From NCBI GenBank assembly GCA_937907415.1, contig CALCHY010000399.1:1-58299 (forward strand): a stretch of DNA of 58,299 nt, in the 5' to 3' direction. This stretch comes from an uncultured Trueperaceae bacterium. Lineage in GTDB: Bacteria > Deinococcota > Deinococci > Deinococcales > Trueperaceae. Numbering within the stretch: position 1 is the stretch's first letter; the number at the start of each line of letters is the position of its first letter. The translations under genes and the position numbers were made by a program. The notes beneath the pieces were generated by a model, which saw only the letters and a list, made by a program, of their open reading frames with translations, did not search any database and was not told where the DNA came from. Below are positions 1 through 8,088 of this stretch, piece by piece.

Positions 1-1
1 A

Positions 2-550
2 CCGCGGGAGGCGCGCAGGCTAGGCGTCGCATACATCCCTGAGGACCGCCGCACGGAAGGCGTCGTCGGCGCCATGACCGTCACGGAGAACCTAGTCTTG
101 CGCCAAGTGCGTGACCCCGAGTTCGCACGCGGTCCGCTGATCGACTGGCGTAGGGCAGAGGCGTTCGCGGTTGAGGCAGTCAAGCGCTTCGACATCCGCA
201 CCCCGTCGCTAAGCACCCTCGCACGCTCGCTTTCAGGCGGGAACGTCCAGAAGATCGTGCTCGCCAGAGAGCTAGCTGGTGAGCCGCGCCTGGTCGTCGC
301 CGCGCACCCTACTTACGGCCTCGACGTCGGCAGCGCCGCCCACACGCACGAACGCCTCCTCGCTCAACGTGAGCGCGGGGCGGCGGTACTGCTCATCAGC
401 GAGGACCTCGAGGAGCTGCGCCTCCTCTCCGACCGCATCGCCGTCATGTTCAACGGCCGCATAGTTGGCGTGCTCGACGCGCAGGAGGCCGGCGGGCCAA
501 CGGGTCGCGCGCGCCTTGGCCTCTGGATGGCAGGGAGCGTGGAAGCGTGA
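2..550 (+). CDS. BMP-type ABC importer ATPase, C-terminal part (partial)
   Basis: This is the 3' end of an ATP-binding subunit of a nucleoside/sugar-type ABC importer; the gene starts left of the window and the frame is open from base 2. Visible are the YIPEDRR segment, the ABC signature LSGGN followed by QKIVLARE, and an AAHPTYGLDVG stretch. In nucleoside-importer ATPases of this family the second cassette reads AAQPTRGLD where ordinary ABC proteins have a Walker B DEPT, so only the C-terminal cassette is seen here and its Walker B glutamate is naturally absent. It overlaps the next permease by 4 bp (GTGA), so it is cotranscribed with it. The BMP-type binding protein two genes on supports a nucleoside-like substrate, but the real ligand is unknown. 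Confidence 0.9.
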   Translation, partial: PREARRLGVAYIPEDRRTEGVVGAMTVTENLVLRQVRDPEFARGPLIDWRRAEAFAVEAVKRFDIRTPSLSTLARSLSGGNVQKIVLARELAGEPRLVVAAHPTYGLDVGSAAHTHERLLAQRERGAAVLLISEDLEELRLLSDRIAVMFNGRIVGVLDAQEAGGPTGRARLGLWMAGSVEA

Positions 551-1680
551 TGCGCATCCGCTGGGTGAAACGCAGCAGTACGCCGCCGCTCCTGCCGTTA
601 CTGGTCAGCGGCGGGTCGTTCCTCCTCGCGCTTGGCGCGGCCCTGGTCGCGTTCGCGGCTTACGGCCTCAACCCGTTCGAGGCCGGCGCCACCGTCATCG
701 AACGCACCCTCATCGGCACCCGCAACCTTGGCGAGGTCGTCAGGCGCACCATCCCCCTCCTGCTGGCAGGCGCGGGGCTCGTGTTGGCGCTGCGCGCCAG
801 GTTCTGGAACATCGGCGCCGAGGGGCAGATCCTCGCCGGGGCAGTGGCGGCGAGCGGCGTCGCTCTCTTCGTGCCTAGCCTTGGCGCGTTCACCATCCCG
901 GCCATCTATCTGGCTGGCTTCGTCGGCGCGGCGCTCTACGGCCTCATACCGGCGTTCCTCAAGGCGCGCCTCGGCGTGAACGAGATCATCACGACCCTCA
1001 TGTTCAACTACGTCGCGCTCTACGTCGTGAGGTGGCTGATCAACGGGCCGTGGCGCGGCAAGTCCGTCACTGGCTTCAGCTACTCGGACCGCTTCGCCCG
1101 CGAGACCTACTTACCCATGGTGGACGGCACGCGCGTGCACATCCCGACGCTCGTCATCGGCATCGTGCTTGCCGTTGGCGTTTCGCTACTACTGCGTTAC
1201 ACGCGCCTCGGCTTCTCCATCAGGCTCATGGGAGAGGCCCCGGCGGCCGCGCGCTACGCGGGCGTCAGGCTCCTCCCCACTACGCTCGCGCTTGCCGCGC
1301 TAGCAGCCGGCGCGGCCGGCTTGGCCGGGGCGGGGGAAGTGGCCGGCATCCACCACCGGTTGATCGAGCCGTCAAGCATCTCGATGGGTTATGGCTACAC
1401 GGCCATCCTCGTCGCGCTCCTCGCACGCGGCCGCGCCTGGGCCACGCTCATAACCGCGCCGCTACTCGGTTGGGTCCTGGCGGCGGGTGACGTGATGAAA
1501 GTCAGCCTGCAGCTCCCGTTCCAACTCACGGACGTGTTCACCGGCTTCACGCTGCTGCTGCTCGTGGCCGCGGAGCCACTCCTCACTCACCGCCCAGTGC
1601 TCGTGAGGCCCCAACCGCAGCCCGCCGCGGCGCACAGCGCGGTTGCCCCGAGCGCGGAAGAGCGCAGAGAGGGCGCATAA
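547..1680 (+). CDS. BMP-type ABC importer permease 1
   Basis: A 377-aa polytopic inner-membrane permease of the branched-chain amino acid/ribose/nucleoside permease superfamily (BPD_transp_2). The core LNEI-like segment reads GVNEIITTLMFNYVALY, the hallmark of YufP-type nucleoside permeases, and FWNIGAEGQ is likewise typical. About eight to ten hydrophobic segments are present, with an Ala/Pro-rich tail after residue 350. The GTG start overlaps the ATPase stop (GTGA); an ATG at 550 is an equally possible start. The next permease begins on the base after its stop codon. It should form a heterodimeric channel with that neighbour. Confidence 0.9.
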   Translation: MMRIRWVKRSSTPPLLPLLVSGGSFLLALGAALVAFAAYGLNPFEAGATVIERTLIGTRNLGEVVRRTIPLLLAGAGLVLALRARFWNIGAEGQILAGAVAASGVALFVPSLGAFTIPAIYLAGFVGAALYGLIPAFLKARLGVNEIITTLMFNYVALYVVRWLINGPWRGKSVTGFSYSDRFARETYLPMVDGTRVHIPTLVIGIVLAVGVSLLLRYTRLGFSIRLMGEAPAAARYAGVRLLPTTLALAALAAGAAGLAGAGEVAGIHHRLIEPSSISMGYGYTAILVALLARGRAWATLITAPLLGWVLAAGDVMKVSLQLPFQLTDVFTGFTLLLLVAAEPLLTHRPVLVRPQPQPAAAHSAVAPSAEERREGA

Positions 1681-2610
1681 GTGGAACTAGAACTCTTGAC
1701 CACCACTTTGGCGCGCGCGCTGGCATTCGGCACCCCGCTCCTGCTCGCGGCGCTCGGCGAGATAGTCGCCGAACGCGCCGGGGTCGTGAACCTTGGGGTC
1801 GAGGGCATGATGATGCTCGGCGCCGTCGCAGGCTTCGTCGTTGCCGCAACCACCGGCTCGTTGCCGCTTGCCATCCTGGCGGCCGTGCTGATCGGGGCGT
1901 TGGTCGCTAGTTTGCACGCGGTGATAGCTGTGGTGCTTCTCGCCAACCAGTTCATCAGCGGCCTGGCGCTCACGGTCGGTGGTGTCGGCCTCGCGAACCT
2001 GATCGGCAAGGCGTGGGTTGGCAAGCCCCTTGCGGCGCCCATGGCCCTCGTCGACGTGCCGCTGCTGGCAGACGTCCCGCTACTTGGTCCCGCGTTCTTC
2101 AAAGGGCAGTACCCGCTCACCTACGCGGCGTTGATCATCGCTGGCGTCATCTGGCTCGTGCTCTTCCGGACGCGCCTAGGCCTCACCCTGCGCACCGCTG
2201 GCGAGTCGCCTGCCGCGGCAGACACGGCCGGCATCGACGTGCGCCTGGTGCGCTTCCTCGCGGTCGTTTTCGGCGGCGGCCTAGCGGGCCTTGGCGGCGC
2301 CTACTTGGCGCTCGCCTACCGACCCGCTTGGGGTGAGAACATCAGTAACGGCATGGGCTGGATCGCGCTTGGGCTCACCATCCTCGCCCTCTGGCACCCG
2401 CTCAAGGCCGTGCCTGCCGCGCTCCTGTTCGGTGCTTTCTTCACCCTCTCCTTCAGGCTGCAGAACGTCCTGCCGCCCGAACTCCTCACCTTGCTGCCCT
2501 ACTTGGTCACGGTACTAGCGCTAACCCTCATCGCCTGGCGCGGTGGGCGTGGCGCCGTCGGCGCTCCAGAGGCCCTCGGGACGCCGTACCGCCGTGGGGA
2601 GCGCGAATGA
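1681..2610 (+). CDS. BMP-type ABC importer permease 2
   Basis: A 309-aa second permease of the same BPD_transp_2 superfamily, similar to YufQ. It shows the family segments GEIVAERAGVVNLGVEGMM and LTLRTAGESPAAADTAGI. The translation starts with GTG directly after the previous stop (no gap), which points to translational coupling. It ends 125 bp before the binding-protein gene. That gap has no other gene but contains a small stem-loop (arms at about 2690-2695 and 2704-2709). Role: with permease 1 it forms the membrane channel of the importer. Confidence 0.9.
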   Translation: MELELLTTTLARALAFGTPLLLAALGEIVAERAGVVNLGVEGMMMLGAVAGFVVAATTGSLPLAILAAVLIGALVASLHAVIAVVLLANQFISGLALTVGGVGLANLIGKAWVGKPLAAPMALVDVPLLADVPLLGPAFFKGQYPLTYAALIIAGVIWLVLFRTRLGLTLRTAGESPAAADTAGIDVRLVRFLAVVFGGGLAGLGGAYLALAYRPAWGENISNGMGWIALGLTILALWHPLKAVPAALLFGAFFTLSFRLQNVLPPELLTLLPYLVTVLALTLIAWRGGRGAVGAPEALGTPYRRGERE

Positions 2611-2735
2611 TTGGCCATACCCGCGGACGACCGGTCTGCGGTGGGCGAGGCAGGCCAAGCGCCTGCCTTGGATCGTACGGCGCGTCGTTACCGGGTATCG
2701 AGAGACCCGGCCGGCGCGACCACGGAGGTCTCAGA

Positions 2736-3893
2736 ATGCGTTTCACCCGTCACATCGCCGTCCTGGCACTCCTCACCCTGTTCGGCGGCGCCACGGCCCA
2801 GATCGCCGAGAGCGACATCAAGGCCTGTTGGCTCTACGTCGGCCCCGTTGGCGATTACGGCTTCTCGTACGCCCAAGACCTAGGCAGGCTCGTAACGGTC
2901 GCGGACCTGCCAGGCATCAGCACCGCCTACGTCGAGTCAGTGGCGGAAGCAGACGTGGAAGCCACCGTCGACCAACTCGTTGCGGACGGCTGCAACGTCA
3001 TCTTCGGTACCTCGTTCGGGTTCGGCGACGGCCTCCTCGCAGCGGCAGAGCGCTACCCGGACGTCATCTTCGGCCACGCGACCGGCGTCGAACGCGCCCC
3101 GAACCTCCTCACGTACATGGCCGACTTCTACCAGGTCTATTACATCAACGGCCTCATAGCCGGCGCGCTGAGCGAGAGCGGAAAAGTCGGCTACATCGGC
3201 GCGTTCCCCATCCCGGAAGTGAAGCGTCACATCAACGCCTTCGCGCTCGGCGTCGCCGCCGTCAACCCAGAAGCCACCGTCATGGTCCGCTGGCTTTACA
3301 ACTGGTTCGACCCGGCAGGCGCCAAGGAAGCTACGGAAGCGCTCATCGCCGACGGCGCAGACGTCTTCGGCTTCACAGAAGACACCCCGACCGTTGCCCA
3401 AACCGCTGCGCAGCGCGGCTTCCCGAGCTTCTCGCACTACGCTTCGATGCTGCCGTACGCACCCGAAACCATCGCTTCCGGCCAGCTCGTGCACTGGGGC
3501 GCACTGACCACCGACATCCTCGAGCACGTCATCGACGGCAGCTATCGGGCGGACAACCTAGCTGACGTCGACTACTTCTGGCTGCTGGCCGAGGGCGCGG
3601 TCGAAGTCGGCGCCGAGCCTGGCATGGTCGTCAACCCTACGTACGTGGACGCCCTCAAGGCCAAGACGGTCACGACGCCCGACCTCGGCGCCGTGTCCGT
3701 TTACGACCTCGTCATGCAGCGCATCGAGCAGATGTCGGCCACGCCGGTAGCGTTCGAGCCGTTCACGGGGCCACTGACTGACCGCCTCGGCAACGTCCAG
3801 TACGAGGCCGGCGACTCTGCCACCGTGCTCGAGCTCCTCGGCATGCAGTGGGCGGCCAGCAACGTCGAGGGCCCATGGGAGGGCGAGCGCTGA
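2736..3893 (+). CDS. BMP family ABC substrate-binding protein
   Basis: A 385-aa periplasmic binding protein of the basic membrane protein (BMP/PnrA) family, which in characterised members binds nucleosides. The open frame runs further upstream, but the ATG at 2736 is chosen because a GGAGG ribosome site lies 7 nt before it and a clean signal peptide follows, ending in ATAQ. No lipobox cysteine is present, so it is a soluble exported protein rather than a lipoprotein. Family features include WLYVGPVGDYGFSYAQ and GCNVIFGTSFGFGD. It is the last gene of the importer operon, whereas BMP operons more often begin with it. A strong hairpin terminator follows. Confidence 0.9.
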   Translation: MRFTRHIAVLALLTLFGGATAQIAESDIKACWLYVGPVGDYGFSYAQDLGRLVTVADLPGISTAYVESVAEADVEATVDQLVADGCNVIFGTSFGFGDGLLAAAERYPDVIFGHATGVERAPNLLTYMADFYQVYYINGLIAGALSESGKVGYIGAFPIPEVKRHINAFALGVAAVNPEATVMVRWLYNWFDPAGAKEATEALIADGADVFGFTEDTPTVAQTAAQRGFPSFSHYASMLPYAPETIASGQLVHWGALTTDILEHVIDGSYRADNLADVDYFWLLAEGAVEVGAEPGMVVNPTYVDALKAKTVTTPDLGAVSVYDLVMQRIEQMSATPVAFEPFTGPLTDRLGNVQYEAGDSATVLELLGMQWAASNVEGPWEGER

Positions 3894-3944
3894 ACAGCGC
3901 ACGCGGTTGCGGGCCCGCCGCGGGCCTAAGCTAAAGCTAAGAAT

Positions 3945-3985
3945 CGGCGGGAGGTCCACGTTCAGGCGTGGGCCTCCCGCCGTTT
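3945..3985. terminator. bidirectional terminator between BMP gene and YCII gene
   Basis: A 16-bp stem (arms 3945-3960 and 3967-3982, one G-T pair) with a 6-nt loop lies between two convergent genes and is followed by TTT on the plus strand. A smaller hairpin (3912-3917 with 3921-3926) precedes it. The position between convergent stops suggests it serves both. Confidence 0.75.
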
Positions 3986-4269
3986 CAGAAGGCCCGCTTG
4001 AAGGGGTACACCTCGTACTTCACCCACACGCCACCCTTCGTGTATGGGTCGTTCTCTACGTAGGCTCGGGCCTCCGCCTCGTCGGCCGCCTCGATCACGA
4101 CGGCGGAGCCGATCATGGCGCCAGCGTCGTTGAGCAAGGCGCCGCCGAAGGGCAAGAGCCCCTGCTCGTTGCGCGGCTTGGCTTCCGCGAGGTGTGAAGG
4201 TCGCGCCGCAGCGCGCCGCGCTTGGGCGCCCTCATCCGTGCCGTCGAAAGCCACTATCAGGTAGAGCAT
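3985..4269 (-). CDS. YCII-related domain protein
   Basis: A 94-aa cytoplasmic protein matching the YCII family (ferredoxin-like fold, small dimeric). It shows the SHLAEAK histidine region, the FGGAL glycine turn and the EARAYVENDPY segment common to the family. The biochemical role of YCII proteins is mostly unknown; some act as peroxide- or halide-related enzymes or as domains of sigma-factor-associated proteins. A GGAGG site lies 7 nt before the ATG. It is monocistronic, convergent with the BMP gene and divergent from the peptide importer. Confidence 0.8.
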   Translation of the reverse strand: MLYLIVAFDGTDEGAQARRAAARPSHLAEAKPRNEQGLLPFGGALLNDAGAMIGSAVVIEAADEAEARAYVENDPYTKGGVWVKYEVYPFKRAF

Positions 4270-4621
4270 GCCATTGCCTCCGTGCTGAGCCCGCCGCGAC
4301 CATCTTCGCTGGGGGAGGGCCGCTGCCCACGTGAGCCGCGGGCTCGCTTGGTGGAGGTTACCGCGTGACGGGCTTGGCCCTCTGCGGCCGCACTCTCACG
4401 CGGCAGACTCGGGAGCGTCAGGAGGGCTGTCCTGCTGGGACTTCGTGAAGGTGGTGGCCTTTACCGCTTCTGGGCACTCTGTTACACTTCGCCAACTTCA
4501 TCCGTTCGGTTGAACGCCTGACCAGGCCACGCGCGTCACGATAGCAGCAGGGCCTTGGGGAGGGCGCGCACACCGTCGGACGCGGCGCCCGTGTCAGACG
4601 GGTGCTCGGGAGGAGAGAGCA
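4270..4621. other. intergenic region upstream of peptide importer
   Basis: A 352-bp gap between the divergent YCII and peptide-importer genes. I see no convincing gene in it; the short open frame at 4331-4513 lacks a ribosome site and resembles no family. It holds one good promoter candidate for the rightward operon (4460-4488) and the GGGAGGAG ribosome site just before 4622. Confidence 0.6.
4460..4488 (+). promoter_or_regulatory. candidate promoter of peptide importer operon
   Basis: TTTACC, 17-nt spacer, TACACT with a TG one base upstream of the -10 (extended -10). It lies 133 nt before the binding-protein start. Seen by eye only. Confidence 0.45.
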
Positions 4622-6187
4622 GTGCGTCTACGTCGTATCTCGCTAATGGCACTTAGTGCCTTAATCATCTGGGGCAGTGCGGCGGCGGCCGGCACTCTCA
4701 ATTACCCGGTGGACGCCGACCCTGAACACCTCGACGCCTGGCGCTCGACGACCACGGCCACTCGGCGGGTGCTCGTCAACGTCTACGAGGGCCTCACGAC
4801 CTTCGCTGGCGACAGCGGCGAGGTCATCCCCGCACTCGCGGAGTCGTGGGACATCAGCGCTGACGGCCTCACCTACACCTTCCACCTGCGCCACGGCGTC
4901 AACTTCCAGGAAGCGGAGGGCGTGACTTACGCCGACCGCGAGATGAAGGCAGACGACGTCGAGTGGTCCCTCCTGCGTTACCTCACCGAGGACACCGCCA
5001 TCTCCGAGCACCCCGAGTACCTGCAGGCGCTAAGTGGCTCGGCGGCCTTCCTGGCTGGCGAGACGGACACCGTGGCTGGCTTCAAGGTCGTCGACGACTA
5101 CACCGTCGAGATGACGCTCGATGCCCCCAACCACCGCTTCCTCGCGGACCTCGTCAACGCCTACGTCGTGCCGCGCGAGGCGCTCGACGCCCTAGGTTCC
5201 TCGCTCAGCAACAAGCCCGTCGGCACGGGGCCGTTCCTCTTCGAGCGCTGGACTCGTGACGACCAGCTCGTGCTCAAGGCCAACCCCGACTACTGGGAGG
5301 GCGCGCCTAGCCTCGACGGCGTGGTGTTCTACAACGTGCCTGACGCCACCACCGGCATGCTGCAGTACCGCCAAGGCGAACTCGACCTGCTACTCGCTTT
5401 CCCAGAGGGGCAGCTCGAGTCGATCAAGCAGGAGTACTCCGCCGACTACCACGAGGCCGCGGGCCTCAACGTGCGTTACTGGGGCTTCAAGATGACGGAG
5501 CCGCCGTTCAAGGACAACGTCAAGTTGCGCCAGGCGTTCAACTACGCCGTCGACCGCGACCTCATCTGGAACGTGCTCATGGAAGGCGCCCGCGTGCCAG
5601 GCGACCTCGGCGTTCTCCCGCCAGACATGCCAGCGGCCAACGTGGCTGGCTACCCGTACGACCCCGAGCTTGCCAAAGCCGCGCTCGCCGAGGCGGGCTA
5701 CCCGGGCGGCGTCGGCCTGGAGCCCATCACCCTCTACTACTTCGCTTCCGACTCGGACGCTCCGCACGTCGCGCTGCAGGACATGCTCGCCCAGATCGGC
5801 GTGAGCATCATCTTGCAGAAGGAAGACAACAGCACCTACTGGACCCACGTCGGTGAACCAGACGTGACCTTCTTCCTCTCCGGCTGGAGCGCCGACTTCG
5901 CCGACCCAAGCGAGGTCCTCGACTTCCTCTTCGCGCACGGTCGCGACGACACCAAGTACGACAACCTGGAAGTGGACGCCCTCCTCGACCAGGCCCGCGC
6001 CACGAGCGACCCTGACGCCCGCAACGCCATCTACCTCAAGGCGCACGAGCTGATCATGGCGGACGCCCCGTGGATCGTCTCTGGTTACTCGAAGATCTCG
6101 TACCTGCTGAAGCCGAACATCACGGACTTCCAGGTCTCTGCGGCAGGCACCTACCGCACGCCGCTCAAGTACGTCAAGAAGCAGTAA
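4622..6187 (+). CDS. peptide ABC transporter substrate-binding protein
   Basis: A 521-aa periplasmic solute-binding protein of family 5 (DppA/OppA type). GTG start with GGGAGGAG about 6 nt upstream; a Sec signal peptide follows (LMALSALIIWGSAAAA), with no lipobox cysteine. Family segments include the PALAESWDISADGLTYTF region near residues 60-80, GTGPFLFERW and the RQAFNYAVDRDLIW segment near 300. It would deliver oligopeptides (other ligands are possible in this family) to the DppB/DppC-like channel encoded next. A stem-loop at 6199-6229 separates it from the permeases, the usual arrangement for keeping binding protein in excess. Confidence 0.9.
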   Translation: MRLRRISLMALSALIIWGSAAAAGTLNYPVDADPEHLDAWRSTTTATRRVLVNVYEGLTTFAGDSGEVIPALAESWDISADGLTYTFHLRHGVNFQEAEGVTYADREMKADDVEWSLLRYLTEDTAISEHPEYLQALSGSAAFLAGETDTVAGFKVVDDYTVEMTLDAPNHRFLADLVNAYVVPREALDALGSSLSNKPVGTGPFLFERWTRDDQLVLKANPDYWEGAPSLDGVVFYNVPDATTGMLQYRQGELDLLLAFPEGQLESIKQEYSADYHEAAGLNVRYWGFKMTEPPFKDNVKLRQAFNYAVDRDLIWNVLMEGARVPGDLGVLPPDMPAANVAGYPYDPELAKAALAEAGYPGGVGLEPITLYYFASDSDAPHVALQDMLAQIGVSIILQKEDNSTYWTHVGEPDVTFFLSGWSADFADPSEVLDFLFAHGRDDTKYDNLEVDALLDQARATSDPDARNAIYLKAHELIMADAPWIVSGYSKISYLLKPNITDFQVSAAGTYRTPLKYVKKQ

Positions 6188-6198
6188 GTAAGTTGTTC

Positions 6199-6229
6199 GG
6201 CCGCCCCCGCGCTTGGCGCAGGGGCGGCC
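6199..6229 (+). other. intercistronic stem-loop after binding-protein gene
   Basis: Nine-base perfect arms (6199-6207 with 6221-6229) in the 86-bp gap before the first permease. There is no T-run, so a partial terminator or 3'-end mRNA stabiliser within the operon is more likely than a full terminator. Confidence 0.5.
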
Positions 6230-6273
6230 ATTATCTTGCGCCTAGCCAGCTAGCTTGAGAGGACTCGGCCCAC

Positions 6274-7218
6274 TTGTTCCAGTACGTTCTGCGCCGCGCA
6301 CTCTGGGCCATCCCTACCCTCCTCGGTGTTTTCACCATCATCTTCCTGTTGACCTATCTGATGCCTGGCGACCCCGTGAGGGCCGTCATGGGCGAGCAGT
6401 ACAAGCGCGCTGATCCTGCCACCATCGAGCGCGTGCGGACCTCACTAGGCCTCAACGATCCCTGGTACACGCAGTACGGCCGCTTCCTCCTCCGCACCGC
6501 TACGGGCGACTTGGGCAAGAGCTACGTGCTGGACGAGCAAGTCATCGACATCATCGGCTACCGCTTCCCGCGCACGTTGCAGCTCATGTCCGCCGCCCTG
6601 CTAGTCGCCATCCTCATCGGCATCCCGTCTGGGATCCTGGCGGCGCGCTACCAGTACTCGTGGATCGATCACACCCTCATGCTGGTCGCGCTGCTTGGCG
6701 TGGCCATGCCCGTCTTCTGGCAGGCCGTGCTCGCCAAGATCTTCCTCACGCAGGACACGTACGGCGTGGCGCTGTTCCCCGTCGCGGGTTACGGCGGCGG
6801 GAACATCTACTACCTCATCCTGCCCTCCCTCGTGTTGGGCACGCACCTCTCGGCGACCATCGCGCGCGTCATGCGCTCGTCACTCCTCGAGGAGCGCCGC
6901 AAGGACTACTCGCGCACGGCCCGCGCGAAGGGCTTCACCGAGTCGAGCGTCATCTTCAAGCACGAGTTGCGCAACGCCCTCATCCCCGTAGTAACCATCA
7001 TCGGCCTAGACGTCGGTTATCTGCTCGGTGGTTCGGTTGTGACTGAGACGGTCTTCAACTGGCCAGGGCTTGGGCGCGCGGTGGTCACCGCCATCTCGCG
7101 CCGTGACGCCCCCGTGATCATCGGGACCCTCGTGTTCGGGGCGCTCCTGTTCGTGGCGGTCAACATCGTGATCGACATCCTGTACGGCATCATCAACCCG
7201 CAGATCAGGTACGCATGA
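6274..7218 (+). CDS. peptide ABC transporter permease (DppB-like)
   Basis: A 314-aa inner-membrane permease of the DppB/OppB group. The TTG start at 6274 gives the family N-terminus FQYVLRRALWAIPTLLGVF; GAGAGGA lies about 11 nt upstream. Later features are the LMPGDP motif and the cytoplasmic EAA-type loop (ARAKGFTESSVIFKHELRNA), which contacts the ATPase. About six membrane spans. The stop overlaps the start of the DppC-like gene by 4 bp (ATGA). Confidence 0.92.
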   Translation: MFQYVLRRALWAIPTLLGVFTIIFLLTYLMPGDPVRAVMGEQYKRADPATIERVRTSLGLNDPWYTQYGRFLLRTATGDLGKSYVLDEQVIDIIGYRFPRTLQLMSAALLVAILIGIPSGILAARYQYSWIDHTLMLVALLGVAMPVFWQAVLAKIFLTQDTYGVALFPVAGYGGGNIYYLILPSLVLGTHLSATIARVMRSSLLEERRKDYSRTARAKGFTESSVIFKHELRNALIPVVTIIGLDVGYLLGGSVVTETVFNWPGLGRAVVTAISRRDAPVIIGTLVFGALLFVAVNIVIDILYGIINPQIRYA

Positions 7219-8087
7219 CGGGCACAGGGGTGCGCCAGCGCGTTGGCTTCCTGCGGTCGCGTAGGGTGCGGGCCTTCGCGCGGCACCGGCTCGGGCTCGT
7301 TGGCCTCGTCATCGTCGTCATCTTCACGCTGGTTGCCATCTTCGCCCCGCAGATCGCGCCTTACGACCCAACGACGCAGCGCATCGCGACGGCGCGCCTG
7401 GTGCCGCCATCGGCCGAGTTCTGGTTCGGCACGGACGAACTCGGCCGCGACCTCTTCTCGCGCATCGTCTACGGGGCGCGCATCAGCATGCGCATCGGCC
7501 TCATCGCGGAGGGCATCGCGCTGATCATCGGCATCACGCTCGGGGCCATCGCGGGCTTCTTCGGCGGCTGGGTTGACAACCTCATCATGCGCGTCGCCGA
7601 CGTGTTCTTCGCTATTCCGGGCCTGCTCTTCTTGATAGTCATCGTGGCGATATTCGGCTCGGGCGCCACGACCATCTTCTTGGCGCTCGGGCTCATCAGT
7701 TGGCCTGGCGAGGCGCGCGTGATGCGCTCGGAGGTGCTGCGCGTGAGAGAGCGGGAGTACGTCACGGCGGCGAAGGCGCTCGGGCTGCGCGACGTAGGTG
7801 TGATCTTGCGCCACATCATGCCGAACGCGCTCGCCTCGATGATCGTCATCGGCTCGCTCGGGGTGGCGGGCGCCATCCTGTCAGAGGCCACCCTGTCGTT
7901 CCTCGGTCTCGGCATCCAGGAGCCGCTCGCTAGTTGGGGAACGATGATCAACCGCGGCCAGCAGTTCATCTTCAACGCTTGGTGGTACTCCGTGTTTCCC
8001 GGCGCCGTGATCATGGTCGTGGTGTTGGGCTTCAACTTCTTAGGCGACGCCGCACGCGACGCCCTGGCGGTAGAGGAGGGGCGGTGA
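7215..8087 (+). CDS. peptide ABC transporter permease (DppC-like)
   Basis: A 290-aa partner permease of the DppC/OppC group. The N-terminal region FARHRLGLVGLVIVVIF and the following periplasmic segment FGTDELGRDLFSRIVYGAR are characteristic. The EAA loop reads AAKALGLRDVGVILRHIMPN. About six membrane spans. It overlaps the DppB-like gene by 4 bp and is followed 1 bp later by the serine hydrolase. No DppD/DppF-type ATPase gene lies in this cluster, so the energising subunits must be encoded elsewhere. Confidence 0.92.
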   Translation: MTGTGVRQRVGFLRSRRVRAFARHRLGLVGLVIVVIFTLVAIFAPQIAPYDPTTQRIATARLVPPSAEFWFGTDELGRDLFSRIVYGARISMRIGLIAEGIALIIGITLGAIAGFFGGWVDNLIMRVADVFFAIPGLLFLIVIVAIFGSGATTIFLALGLISWPGEARVMRSEVLRVREREYVTAAKALGLRDVGVILRHIMPNALASMIVIGSLGVAGAILSEATLSFLGLGIQEPLASWGTMINRGQQFIFNAWWYSVFPGAVIMVVVLGFNFLGDAARDALAVEEGR

Positions 8088-8088
8088 C

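Noticed and set aside
2611..2735. Purine-type riboswitch before the BMP gene
   Set aside because: No conserved aptamer core or three-way junction could be recognised; only simple stem-loops.
4331..4513. 60-aa open frame upstream of the peptide importer
   Set aside because: No ribosome site and no family; it overlaps the likely promoter.
5390..6046. 218-aa open frame antisense to the peptide-binding protein
   Set aside because: Mirror of a strongly supported coding sequence with no independent evidence.
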